NCBI GenBank assembly: GCA_947626365.1
Contig: CANQRW010000009.1
Location: 1 to 64,000, forward strand
Reading direction: 5' to 3'
Origin: an uncultured Lachnospiraceae bacterium
GTDB lineage: Bacteria > Bacillota > Clostridia > Lachnospirales > Lachnospiraceae
DNA: 64,000 nucleotides
Shown: piece after piece, positions 26,902 through 35,719 of the stretch
How positions within the stretch are numbered: the first letter of the stretch is position 1
Layout of the letters: the number at the start of each line of letters is the position of its first letter
The notes under the pieces: generated by a model
Database searches by the model: none
What the model was told of the DNA's origin: nothing
What the model saw: only the letters and a program-made list of their open reading frames with translations
Made by a program: the position numbers and the translations under genes

Positions 26902-28395
26902 ATGCTGCGCTATATTAAAAATCTGTGGTTGGGTGTGTCGATAAAAAAGAAGATGGGATTCTATGTGGGCGTGGTCATTTTGATCGTCGGCCTTTCTGCC
27001 ATGTTCACTTTTTTTCTGATGGACTTTTCACTGGGAAGTTTCAATATTATTCTGGATGATAATGCCGTAAGCTATGATTTTCAGGAGGCGATGGAGGTAG
27101 AGACGGCGGCTTTCGAATCCTACCTGCGGGACAGGACAGATGAGAACCGTCAGGCCTATGAGGAGGCCTGCTCCCAGACGGGAGAATGCCTGGACCGGCT
27201 GCCGTATGATTACCGGGTGATCGGCAGGGACCGGTATGCCAAGACATGGAATATCCGAAACTCCTACGGAAGCTATTGCCAGGCTAGGGATACGGTCCTT
27301 GGCATGGATCAGGAGAATCAGGGATATATTACCAGCCTGTACCGGGTCTATTCCATGCAGGAGTATCTGCAGACCTATGCCAGACAGCTTCTGCAGCTTA
27401 CTATGGAGATGGGAAATACCAGTTATCAGAAGGAAGTCCTTGTGTTTTACCGGATGCCCTATCTGATTCTTCTGGTGGCCGTGATTCTGATTGTCATGGT
27501 AACGCTGGTTGCCCGCCTTGTGTCCGGCGCGGTGATCTCGCCTATGGAGAAGCTGGCGGATGCTACGAGAAAAATTGCCGTCAATGATTTCAGCGGCGAG
27601 GATCTGACCGTGGAGAACCGGGATGAGATGGGAGAGATGGTCCGGGCCTTTAACCGGATGAAGCACGCCACAGAAGGATATATCCGGACCCTGACCCAGA
27701 ACTATGAGATGGCGGAACTGCTCCATAAGGAGGAGATGCAGAAGGTGGAGATCGAGAAGCGCCTCCAGGATACCAGGCTGGAGCTTCTGAAAAGCCAGAT
27801 CAATCCTCATTTTCTCTTTAATACGCTGAATATTATCGCCTGTATGGCAAAGCTGGAGGATGCGGACACTACGGAGCGGATGATTACCAGCATGAGCAAT
27901 CTGTTCCGCTACAATCTGAAGACGTCGGAGCAGATCGTTCCCCTCCGGCAGGAACTGAGTGTGGTCCAGGATTACATGTATATTCAGAAGATGCGGTTCG
28001 GAGAGCGGATCCGCTATGATCTGGACTGCCAGGTGGACGACATGACGGCCATGGTGCCGGCGTTCACTCTGCAGCCCCTGGTGGAAAACGCCATTGTCCA
28101 CGGGCTGGCGAAAAAGGAGCAGGGCGGCCGTATTTATCTCCGCATCTGGCAGAAGGACAATATGCTGACCATTTCCATAGGAGATACGGGAATCGGGATG
28201 GATGAAAAGACCAGGCAGAATCTTCTGGAGGCTCTTGAGAGCCATCAGACGGCCCGGGTGGGAATCGGGCTGGGCAATATCTACCAAAGGATCCGCGCCA
28301 TGTATCCGGATGGAGAAGTCCGGGTGTACAGCAGATTAAACTGCGGCACCGTCATACAGCTTCGGATTCCCCAGAAGAAGCCGGAAGAATTGTAA
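26902..28395 (+). CDS. Sensor histidine kinase, YesM type
   Basis: The 497-aa kinase has a membrane segment at about 16-40 (MGFYVGVVILIVGLSAMFTFF), an extracellular helical region (41 to about 185, with charged DRTDENRQAYEEA), a second membrane segment (MPYLILLVAVILIVMVTLVA), HAMP (about 210-262), His_kinase with SQINPHFLFNTLNIIACMA (His303) and HATPase_c (PLVENAIVHGLAKKEQG; GDTGIGM). It is partner of the regulator at 28521 and, by position, likely governs the TRAP transporter genes. The stop codon forms part of a 16-nt repeat. Confidence 0.92.
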   Translation: MLRYIKNLWLGVSIKKKMGFYVGVVILIVGLSAMFTFFLMDFSLGSFNIILDDNAVSYDFQEAMEVETAAFESYLRDRTDENRQAYEEACSQTGECLDRLPYDYRVIGRDRYAKTWNIRNSYGSYCQARDTVLGMDQENQGYITSLYRVYSMQEYLQTYARQLLQLTMEMGNTSYQKEVLVFYRMPYLILLVAVILIVMVTLVARLVSGAVISPMEKLADATRKIAVNDFSGEDLTVENRDEMGEMVRAFNRMKHATEGYIRTLTQNYEMAELLHKEEMQKVEIEKRLQDTRLELLKSQINPHFLFNTLNIIACMAKLEDADTTERMITSMSNLFRYNLKTSEQIVPLRQELSVVQDYMYIQKMRFGERIRYDLDCQVDDMTAMVPAFTLQPLVENAIVHGLAKKEQGGRIYLRIWQKDNMLTISIGDTGIGMDEKTRQNLLEALESHQTARVGIGLGNIYQRIRAMYPDGEVRVYSRLNCGTVIQLRIPQKKPEEL

Positions 28396-28470
28396 GGCGA
28401 AAGAGCTGTAAGGCGAAAGAATCGTAAGCCGGAAGAAGCGTAAGGCGGAGGGGCTGTAAGGCGGAAGAGG
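28377..28470 (+). repeat. 16-nt minisatellite that includes the stop codon
   Basis: Five units beginning with TAA (28393, 28409, 28425, 28441, 28457; for example TAAGGCGAAAGAGCTG) follow one in-gene copy (28377-28392, AAGCCGGAAGAATTG at its core). The kinase stop codon is the first TAA, so the array looks like tandem copying of the gene's own 3' end. Confidence 0.85.
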
Positions 28471-28520
28471 CAGGCGAAATCGGACAGAGAAAAAAGAAGG
28501 GACAGGAAAGGAGAACTTCC

Positions 28521-29495
28521 ATGATTGGACTTTTGATCGCGGATGATGAGATGCTGGAGAGAAAGGTGCTGTACAAGACGCTGCAGAAGAATCTGGGCGA
28601 CCGGTGCACCATCTATGAGGCAGAGAACGGCCGGAAGGTGCTGGAGCTTTTTGAGGCCAACGATATCCGGATACTGATCCTGGATATCGAGATGCCGGGA
28701 ATCAACGGAATCGAGGCGGCGGAGCGGATACGGCAGAAGGACAAGGACTGCTGTATCATTTTCCTGACGGCTTTTGACGAATTCGCCTACGCCAGGAAGG
28801 CGATCACGGTCCGTGCCATGGATTATCTTCTGAAACCCTATGACGAGACGGAACTTCTGCTTCTTCTGGAGGAAGCGATCCGCCAGGCAGAGGAGCAGGC
28901 CGCGCCTGAGAAGCCGGCGGCAGCAGCGGCTGCGGGGGCTGTGCCTGAGAGGCCGGCGGCAGCGGCGGCTGTGGGGGCCGCGCCTGAGAAGCCGGCGGCA
29001 GCGGCAGATGCGCCTGAGGGGCCGGCGGTGTCTGCGGTTGAGGGGTCCGCTTCGGAAGGGCCGGAGCGGCAGGAGGATGGTGCAGGAAGGGCAGTTTCCG
29101 GCGGGGACATGTCTTTCCGCGGGGCGGATATGCCTCAGGAGGGATCGGAGGATTTCGAGAACAGCCGCCTGTGGAAGGTGCGTGATATGATCGACCGGTA
29201 TGTCCGGGAAAACTACATGTATGACATCTCCATGCAGGATCTGGCCCGTTCCATGAATTACTCCGAGGCCTATTTCTGCAAGCTGTTCAAGCAGTGTTTC
29301 GGAAAAAATTTCACTTCTTTTCTGACGGAATACCGGGTGGGCGTGGCCAAGTCCATGATGGAGCAGCCTACGGTCAATATCAAGGAAATCGGAAGAGCAG
29401 TGGGGTACGGCGACCCCAACTATTTTGCCAAAGTATTCCGCAGAGTTACAGGTCAGAGCCCTTCCGATTACCGTACGGAATTATTCCGGCAGTGA
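28521..29495 (+). CDS. AraC-type response regulator with long Ala/Pro linker
   Basis: The 324-aa regulator has a receiver domain (1-120; Asp55 in LILDIEMPG, LTAFDE, Lys in YLLKPYDE), an unusually long low-complexity linker (about 127-215; units such as APEKPAAAAAAGA and ERPAAAAAVGA), and an AraC HTH pair (about 222-322; LARSMNYSEAYFCKLFKQ). Relatives usually have a linker under 40 residues, so the linker is probably a repeat expansion. It should be phosphorylated by the kinase at 26902 and may bind the TTCACAAAAA direct repeat before dctP. Confidence 0.9.
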   Translation: MIGLLIADDEMLERKVLYKTLQKNLGDRCTIYEAENGRKVLELFEANDIRILILDIEMPGINGIEAAERIRQKDKDCCIIFLTAFDEFAYARKAITVRAMDYLLKPYDETELLLLLEEAIRQAEEQAAPEKPAAAAAAGAVPERPAAAAAVGAAPEKPAAAADAPEGPAVSAVEGSASEGPERQEDGAGRAVSGGDMSFRGADMPQEGSEDFENSRLWKVRDMIDRYVRENYMYDISMQDLARSMNYSEAYFCKLFKQCFGKNFTSFLTEYRVGVAKSMMEQPTVNIKEIGRAVGYGDPNYFAKVFRRVTGQSPSDYRTELFRQ

Positions 29496-29569
29496 ATGTG
29501 TATACTTTGGCGATATTTTGTCGGAAGTGTATAAAATAGTGTTATAAAATAGATAAAATCTTACTATGA

Positions 29570-29616
29570 TTCACAAAAATTTACCATTTTCACAAAAACT
29601 CCTCTGAAGGTATAAT
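29570..29616 (+). promoter_or_regulatory. Promoter and direct repeat before the TRAP genes
   Basis: TTCACAAAAA occurs at 29570-29579 and 29589-29598, 19 bp apart; the second copy provides the weak -35 (TTCACA) 16 bp before TATAAT (29611-29616). The repeats are candidates for the adjacent AraC-type regulator. AT-rich TATAAAATAG repeats lie at 29530-29560. Confidence 0.5.
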
Positions 29617-29685
29617 AAAAATATGCTTGAAGGTATGCGCCTTCAGGTAAATGGAATAAAGCACAATATAAGGAGGGAAAGTTTT

Positions 29686-30828
29686 ATGAGAAGAAAATTA
29701 GTTGCAACCGTGCTGTGCGCGGCTATGGCGGCTTCTCTGGCCGGCTGCGGAATGCATGCTCCCGAGACTGCCACGACGGCAGCGGCAGCAGAGACCACCG
29801 CGGCAGCGGCTGAGACCCAGGCAGCGGAGACTGAAGCGGCGGCAGAGACCGAGGCCGCGGCCGAGGGTGAGGCTGCTTCTTCAGGGAAGTACGACACAGC
29901 CAACATGCCGGAAGTAACTCTGGTATACGCAGAGGTGAACCCCCTGGATACCATCGTGGGCAAGATGGCTACGGATTTCAAGAGCAAGGTAGAAGAGCTG
30001 TCTGACGGCAAGATCACCATCGACGTTCAGGCCAGCGGCGTTCTGGGCGCTGAGGAAGTGGTCCTTGATACCATGCTTGGCGGCGGCGGCACCATCGATA
30101 TGGCCCGTATCTCCGCATTCGCTCTGACCAGCTACGGCGGCCAGAAGTCCATGCTTCTGTCTCTGCCTTACGTATTCGTAAGCCGTGAGCATTTCTGGAA
30201 TTTCGCGACCAGCGATCTGGCTCAGGAATTCCTGCTTGAGCCTGTTGACAATGGTTCCGGCGTCCGCGGCCTGTGGTACGGCGAGGAAGGGTTCCGTCAT
30301 TTCTTCACCAAAGAGCCGGTGAACGGCATTGAGGATCTGAAGGGCATGAAGCTGCGTGTGTCCAACGACCCGGTTATGAACGGCCTGGTTAACGGCCTTG
30401 GTGCTAACCCCACCGTAGTTGCTTTCAACGAGCTGTATTCCGCTCTGCAGACCGGCGTGGTTGACGGCGCTGAGCAGCCCATCGCAAACTACAAGTCCAA
30501 CGCCTTCCAGGAGGTTGCTCCCAACCTGATTCTGGACGGACATACTCTGGGCGCTGTTCAGGTTATCATCACAGATGACGCCTGGAACAATAAGCTGACC
30601 GAGGATCAGAGAGCCATCATTATGGAAGCCGGCAAATATGCTTCTGAGAACAACCGCGCTAACTCCGAGAACGCTGAGAATGAGGTTCTGGAAGAGCTGA
30701 AGGCATCCGGAATCAATGTTGTGGACGTTCCGGACAAGACTCCGTGGCAGGAAGCTACCGCTCAGGTTATCACCGACAATACCAAAGGACTGGAAGATCT
30801 ATACCAGAAGCTGGTAGACCTTCAGTAA
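29686..30828 (+). CDS. dctP: TRAP transporter solute-binding lipoprotein (DctP family)
   Basis: The 380-aa lipoprotein has lipobox LAGC (Cys21), an Ala/Thr/Glu-rich linker to about residue 70, and a DctP fold (LVYAEVNPLDTIVGKMATDF, GVLGAEEVVLDTMLGG, the EDLKGMKLRVSNDPV segment carrying the family's carboxylate-binding Arg, and GVVDGAEQPIANYKS). It captures an organic acid outside the cell for the DctQM permease. ATG 29686 follows AAGGAGGG. A terminator-like hairpin follows, so the binding protein is probably made in excess over the permease. Confidence 0.92.
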   Translation: MRRKLVATVLCAAMAASLAGCGMHAPETATTAAAAETTAAAAETQAAETEAAAETEAAAEGEAASSGKYDTANMPEVTLVYAEVNPLDTIVGKMATDFKSKVEELSDGKITIDVQASGVLGAEEVVLDTMLGGGGTIDMARISAFALTSYGGQKSMLLSLPYVFVSREHFWNFATSDLAQEFLLEPVDNGSGVRGLWYGEEGFRHFFTKEPVNGIEDLKGMKLRVSNDPVMNGLVNGLGANPTVVAFNELYSALQTGVVDGAEQPIANYKSNAFQEVAPNLILDGHTLGAVQVIITDDAWNNKLTEDQRAIIMEAGKYASENNRANSENAENEVLEELKASGINVVDVPDKTPWQEATAQVITDNTKGLEDLYQKLVDLQ

Positions 30829-30838
30829 GAAAGATAAG

Positions 30839-30871
30839 GGGCGCAGAGATTGTATGCTCTGCGCCCTGTTT
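30839..30871 (+). terminator. Leaky terminator between dctP and dctQ
   Basis: GGGCGCAGAG/CTCTGCGCCC, 10 bp, 8-nt loop, then TGTTTTG. Its place within the operon fits partial termination that sets binding protein above permease. Confidence 0.8.
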
Positions 30872-30998
30872 TGTAAGAGGGCCGGCGAGGGGGCGCTGCC
30901 TTTAGGACGTGCGTTTGACCGGCCGGTTTACATGGATATGAAATAAGAGGAAAGACTGCCTCTGGCAGGATTTTCATAAAAAAGAAGGGGGAAACAGT

Positions 30999-31517
30999 AT
31001 GCCGTCTATTTTTGAAAAAGTGGACAAGATAAAGCCGCTTTACGACTTTACCTATAAAGTAGTTATGGTCATCTGTAAACTGCTGCTGATCGGTGACGTC
31101 TGCATCACCAGCATGGCGGTGGCAGGCCGTTACATTTCGTTTATTCCCGATCCGGCCTGGTCGGAAGAAGTGGTACTGACGTTCATGTCCTACATGGCGG
31201 TTCTGGCGGCGGCGCTGGCCATCCGCCGCGGAGCCCATATCCGCATGACTGCTCTGGACCGCTACCTGCCTGCCACTCTGATCAAGGTTCTGGATGTAGT
31301 GGCGGATATTTCCGTGTTTGCCCTGTCCATCATCATGATCGTGGTAGGATGGCAGTACGCGTCAGGCCTTGGCTCCAAGGGAACCTACGTAAGTATGCCC
31401 TGGCTGTCCAGGTTCTGGATGTATTTCCCGATTCCTCTTGCCGGAGTCGCCATGTTCGTATTCCAGCTTGAGGCTCTGTACAACGATATCAAGAAATTCT
31501 TTATAAAGGAGGACTAA
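30999..31517 (+). CDS. dctQ: TRAP transporter small permease (DctQ)
   Basis: The 172-aa protein has four membrane helices (for example VVMVICKLLLIGDVCITSMA and YMAVLAAALAIRRGAHIRMT). The last is the typical DctQ segment with RRGAHIRMTAL. It pairs with DctM to form the sodium-coupled TRAP permease. A ribosome site AAGGGGG precedes the ATG, and it ends 3 nt before dctM. Confidence 0.92.
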   Translation: MPSIFEKVDKIKPLYDFTYKVVMVICKLLLIGDVCITSMAVAGRYISFIPDPAWSEEVVLTFMSYMAVLAAALAIRRGAHIRMTALDRYLPATLIKVLDVVADISVFALSIIMIVVGWQYASGLGSKGTYVSMPWLSRFWMYFPIPLAGVAMFVFQLEALYNDIKKFFIKED

Positions 31518-31520
31518 GGC

Positions 31521-32819
31521 ATGGCTGTCAATACTGGTGCGATTGCTGTTCTGTTAGGAACGTTCTTTATCATGGTATTTTTGCGGTTCCCCATCGCCTA
31601 CGCGGTGGCTCTGTCCTCCGTATTATGTCTGCTGAAGATGGGCAATTCCTTAAGCGTTGTGTGTCAGCAGATGGTCCGCGGTATCAGCTCCTTCAGCCTG
31701 ATGGCGGTTCCCTTCTTTATCACCATGGGCTGCCTTATGGGTACCGGCGGCATTTCTGAAAAATTGATTGCTCTGGCCAACTCCTGCGTCGGATGGATGC
31801 GGGGCGGTATGGCCATGGTTAATATTGTGGCGTCCTATTTCTTCGGCGGTATCTCCGGTTCCGCATCCGCCGATACGGCTTCTTTGGGCTCCATCCTGAT
31901 CCCCATGATGGTGGACCAGGGCTACGACGCCGATTTCTCAACGGCTGTAACCATTACATCCTCCTGCGAGGGCCTTCTGGTTCCCCCCAGCCATAACATG
32001 GTAATCTACGCCACCACGGCCGGCGGCATCTCCGTAGGCGCTCTGTTTTTGGCGGGCTACATTCCCGGCGCTCTTTTGGCGGTTACCCTGATGATCGGTT
32101 CCTACATCATCTCGGTGAAGCGCAATTATCCCAAGGGCGAGAAGTTCAGCCTTAAGGGACTGTTAAAGCAGCTGTCCGTATCCTTCTGGGCTCTGGCGGC
32201 CGTGCTGATCGTGGTATTCGGCGTGGTCGGAGGTGTGTTCACGGCTACGGAATCCGCGGCTATCGCCGTTATCTACAGCCTGATCGTCAGCGTGTTCATC
32301 TACAAGGGCCTTGACTGGAAGGGCGTGTGGAGAGTTCTCAGCGACTGTGTGGACACCCTGTCTATTGTTCTGATTCTGATCGCCACCTCCAACGTATTCG
32401 GCTACTGCCTGACCATGCTCCACGTTCCGGAACTGGCGGCCAACGCCATCACCGGAATCACTACCAATCCCTACCTGCTGGCTCTGATGCTGAACATCAT
32501 CCTGCTGGTTCTGGGCTGCATTATGGATATGGCCCCCATCATTCTGATCGCTACGCCGATCCTGCTGCCCATCGCTACTTCCATCGGAATCAACCCCATC
32601 CAGTTCGGTATCATGGTGGTGTTGAACTGCGGTATCGGACTTCTGACTCCTCCGGTAGGCGCTGTGCTGTTCATCGGTTCCGCCGTGGCCAAGGAGCCCA
32701 TGGAGCGTGTGGTAAAGGCTACCCTGCCTTTCTACATCTGCATGATCATTACGCTGCTTCTGATCACTTACGTTCCCATGATCAGCCTGGGTCTTCCTAC
32801 GATGCTGGGAGCTATGTAA
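31521..32819 (+). CDS. dctM: TRAP transporter large permease (DctM)
   Basis: The 432-aa DctM-family permease has about twelve hydrophobic segments and family motifs such as FGGISGSASADTASLGSILIP, VPPSHNMVIYA and NCGIGLLTPPVGAVLF. It carries the substrate channel and uses the sodium gradient. Neighbouring genes (a second DctP protein, a hexuronate-type reductase) point to a sugar acid as substrate. Confidence 0.94.
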   Translation: MAVNTGAIAVLLGTFFIMVFLRFPIAYAVALSSVLCLLKMGNSLSVVCQQMVRGISSFSLMAVPFFITMGCLMGTGGISEKLIALANSCVGWMRGGMAMVNIVASYFFGGISGSASADTASLGSILIPMMVDQGYDADFSTAVTITSSCEGLLVPPSHNMVIYATTAGGISVGALFLAGYIPGALLAVTLMIGSYIISVKRNYPKGEKFSLKGLLKQLSVSFWALAAVLIVVFGVVGGVFTATESAAIAVIYSLIVSVFIYKGLDWKGVWRVLSDCVDTLSIVLILIATSNVFGYCLTMLHVPELAANAITGITTNPYLLALMLNIILLVLGCIMDMAPIILIATPILLPIATSIGINPIQFGIMVVLNCGIGLLTPPVGAVLFIGSAVAKEPMERVVKATLPFYICMIITLLLITYVPMISLGLPTMLGAM

Positions 32820-32827
32820 CGTAACGA

Positions 32828-32968
32828 GCGCAAAGGAAAAACAAGCGGCGCGTCAGCGGCATTTGTTTTTCCTGCGCCGTTAACGAGCAGGCCGGCTGCG
32901 AAGCAGTCAGAGGAGCGCCGCAGGCGCGTGCCTGCGAGTGGGCCAAGAAGCGAAAAGGAAAAACAAGC
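32828..32968. repeat. Long hairpin and repeated AGGAAAAACAA segment
   Basis: AGGAAAAACAA (32834-32844) pairs with TTGTTTTTCCT (32863-32873), extended by GCGC/GCGC outside; the loop is GC-rich and includes CGTCAGCGG. TAACGAGC occurs on both sides (32822 and 32881). AAAAGGAAAAACAAGC recurs alone at about 32953-32968. The hairpin may end the dctPQM transcript. The rest of the 184-bp gap shows only GC-rich inverted repeats. Confidence 0.65.
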
Positions 32969-33003
32969 AATGTATCAACCGCCTGTGCGGGAAAGAGGTA
33001 CAG

Positions 33004-34065
33004 ATGGCGAAAGAAAGATGTTCCTTTACAGATAAGAAATATCATTGTGCGGCGGTGCTTTGCACCGTCGCGCTTTTGACCTGTGCAGCTGTCGTCTCCT
33101 GCGGTCCTTCGGCGGAAAAAACACAGGAGACGGAGGCGGTTCCGGAATACGTCTTCACGTATTCGGAGAACCAGGCGGAAGACTATCCCACTACCAGAGG
33201 CGCCTACAAATTCGCGGAGCTGGTGAAGGAACGGACCAACGGAAGAATCCAGATCCTGGTCCGCGCTGAAGGCGTCATGGGGGATGAGCAGGAGGTGGTG
33301 GAACAGCTTCAGTACGGAGGCATCGATTTTGTCCGGGCTTCTCTGGGATCCGTGGCGGAGTTCGTGCCGGAGCTGAACGTACTGCAGATGCCCTATCTGT
33401 ACGTGGATTCGGAACATATGTGGAGGGTTTTGGAAAGCGACATTGGGCAGGAGTTCATGGGGAAACTGGGGAACTACGGCCTGGTAGGGCTCTCCTGGTA
33501 TGATGCCGGCGCCAGAAGCTTCTACACGGCGAAGAAGCCCATTGAGAAGCTGGAGGATGTGGCAGGCATGAAGATCCGCGTCCAGGAATCCACCATGATG
33601 ACAGAGATGATCGAGACCATGGGAGGCACGGGGGTGCCCCTGAGTTATGATAAAGTTTATTCTGCCCTGGAAACCGGTGAGATCGACGGGGCGGAGAACA
33701 ACTGGCCATCCTATGAATCCATGAACCATTATGAGGTAGCTCCCTACTATACGGTGGACGAGCACAGCCGTCTGCCGGAAGTGCAGATGATCTCCCAGAT
33801 CACATGGGAGAAGCTGCCGCCGGAGGATCAGGAGATTCTCCGCCAGTGCGCCCGGGAATCCGCCGAGTACGAGCGGCAGCTCTGGACCCGCCGTTCGGAG
33901 GACTCGGAGCGCCGGGTGCGGGAGGCAGGATGTACGGTCATCGAACTCTCCGCAGAGGAAAGGGCGCGGTTCCGGGAGGCGATGATGCCTCTTTACGAAA
34001 AATATTGTTCCGATTATATGGATATTGTGGAGAGAATAGTTGAGGAAGGAGAACAGGAGAAATGA
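33004..34065 (+). CDS. Second TRAP solute-binding lipoprotein (DctP family)
   Basis: The 353-aa protein has lipobox VVSC and a DctP fold (FAELVKERTNGRIQILVRAE, GVMGDEQEVVEQLQYGGIDF, LEDVAGMKIRVQESTMM, GEIDGAENNWPSYES). It differs strongly from the protein at 29686 and has no permease of its own, so it may widen the substrate range of DctQM or act as a sensor. It overlaps the reductase gene by 4 nt (ATGA), tying it to sugar-acid catabolism. The ribosome site is AAAGAGG. Confidence 0.88.
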   Translation: MAKERCSFTDKKYHCAAVLCTVALLTCAAVVSCGPSAEKTQETEAVPEYVFTYSENQAEDYPTTRGAYKFAELVKERTNGRIQILVRAEGVMGDEQEVVEQLQYGGIDFVRASLGSVAEFVPELNVLQMPYLYVDSEHMWRVLESDIGQEFMGKLGNYGLVGLSWYDAGARSFYTAKKPIEKLEDVAGMKIRVQESTMMTEMIETMGGTGVPLSYDKVYSALETGEIDGAENNWPSYESMNHYEVAPYYTVDEHSRLPEVQMISQITWEKLPPEDQEILRQCARESAEYERQLWTRRSEDSERRVREAGCTVIELSAEERARFREAMMPLYEKYCSDYMDIVERIVEEGEQEK

Positions 34066-35678
34066 AGCTGTGTCGGAAAGAACTGAAGGAAACTGCCCTC
34101 TGGGAGAAAGCCGGGGTGAAGCTGCCCGGTTTTGATGTGGAGGCCATGATCTCTGCAACGGAAGAGGCGCCGGTATGGGTGCATTTCGGGGCGGGCAACA
34201 TCTTCCGCGGTTTTATCGCCGTGCTGCAGCAGAGGCTTCTGGAGCAGGGACTGCAGAAGAGCGGCATCATTGCGGCGGAAACCTTTGATTATGATATTAT
34301 CGATCAGATTTATGAGCCTTATGATAATCTGACCATGATGGTCAGCCTGTGCCCAGACGGCTCCATGGAGCGGGAGATTGTGGCCAGCGTGGCCCGGGGC
34401 GTGAAGGCGGATTCCGGCGACCAGGAATCCATGCAGTATTTAAAGAACGTATTTGCCAGCCCATCTCTTCAGATGATCAGCTTTACCATCACGGAGAAGG
34501 GATATGCCCTTACGGATCTGAAGGGACATTATTTCCCGGTGGTGGAAGCGGATCTGGAGGGCGGCCCGCGGACGGCCCGGCATGCCATGAGTATGGTGGC
34601 TGCCCTTTTGTATGAAAGGTTCCGTACCTGTAAGGCGCCTCTGGCGGTGGTCAGTATGGACAACTGCAGCCATAACGGAGAGAAGCTGCGGGCAAGCCTG
34701 GTGACAGTGGCAGGAGAATGGCAGAGGAGAGGCCATGTCCCGGCGGCGTTTGTGGAGTGGCTTACCGACGAGACGGAGGTATCCTTCCCATGGACTATGA
34801 TCGACAAGATCACGCCACGTCCGGCTGCCGAGGTGGAATCGGCCCTGGAAGCTGACGGAATCGAGGGGATGGCTCCGGTGATCACCGGAAAGAACACCTA
34901 CATAGCGCCTTTTGTCAATGCGGAGGTTCCCCAGTATCTGGTGGTGGAGGACCGTTTCCCCAACGGACGTCCGCCTCTGGAAAAGGCAGGGGTGTACCTG
35001 ACGGACCGTGACACGGTGAACCGGACGGACCGGATGAAGGTGACTACCTGCTTAAATCCGCTGCACACGGCCCTGGCGGTATACGGCTGTCTCCTGGGCT
35101 ACGACCGGATCGCGGCGGAGATGAAGGATGAGGATTTAAAGAAGCTGGTGGAAAGGGTTGGATATACGGAAGGGATGCCGGTGGTGACGGATCCGGGAAT
35201 CATAAAGCCCATGGAGTTCATCCACGAGGTGGTGGACCGCCGTCTGCCCAATCCGTTTATCCCGGATATGCCCCAGAGGATTGCGACGGACACCAGCCAG
35301 AAGATCCCGGTCCGTTTCGGTGAGACCATTAAGTCCTATCTGGCGGACGAGAAGCTGGATATCACCAGCCTGACGGCGATTCCTCTGGTCATCGCCGGGT
35401 GGCTTCGGTATCTTCTGGGCGCAGATGATGAAGGGAAACCCATGGAGCTGAGCAGCGATCCCATGCTGGAGAAGCTGAAGTCCCAGATGGCGGGAATCAC
35501 TCTGGGAGATCCGGCCAGCGCGGAAGGAAAGATGGAGCCGATTCTGTCCAATCCGGTGCTGTTCGGAACGGATCTGGTACGTGCCGGACTTGCCGGAAAG
35601 ATCGAGGGTATGTTCGGGGAGCTTCTGGCAGGCCCGGGAGCTGTGAGGAAGACGCTGCATCGGTATATGGAAGGGTGA
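34062..35678 (+). CDS. Mannitol dehydrogenase-family reductase (fructuronate/tagaturonate type)
   Basis: This 538-aa polyol/hexuronate dehydrogenase has an N-terminal Rossmann domain (VHFGAGNIFRGF as the NAD motif) and a C-terminal helical domain with VTTCLNPLHTALAVYGCLLG, the family's catalytic Lys-Asn-His-like region. Family members reduce D-fructuronate to D-mannonate (UxuB), D-tagaturonate to altronate, or oxidise mannitol. Coupling with TRAP binding proteins favours a hexuronate role. The exact substrate is not certain. Confidence 0.85.
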   Translation: MKLCRKELKETALWEKAGVKLPGFDVEAMISATEEAPVWVHFGAGNIFRGFIAVLQQRLLEQGLQKSGIIAAETFDYDIIDQIYEPYDNLTMMVSLCPDGSMEREIVASVARGVKADSGDQESMQYLKNVFASPSLQMISFTITEKGYALTDLKGHYFPVVEADLEGGPRTARHAMSMVAALLYERFRTCKAPLAVVSMDNCSHNGEKLRASLVTVAGEWQRRGHVPAAFVEWLTDETEVSFPWTMIDKITPRPAAEVESALEADGIEGMAPVITGKNTYIAPFVNAEVPQYLVVEDRFPNGRPPLEKAGVYLTDRDTVNRTDRMKVTTCLNPLHTALAVYGCLLGYDRIAAEMKDEDLKKLVERVGYTEGMPVVTDPGIIKPMEFIHEVVDRRLPNPFIPDMPQRIATDTSQKIPVRFGETIKSYLADEKLDITSLTAIPLVIAGWLRYLLGADDEGKPMELSSDPMLEKLKSQMAGITLGDPASAEGKMEPILSNPVLFGTDLVRAGLAGKIEGMFGELLAGPGAVRKTLHRYMEG

Positions 35679-35719
35679 TAAGTCATAAGATTGCATGAGA
35701 GGAAACCGAGAGGAATTTC

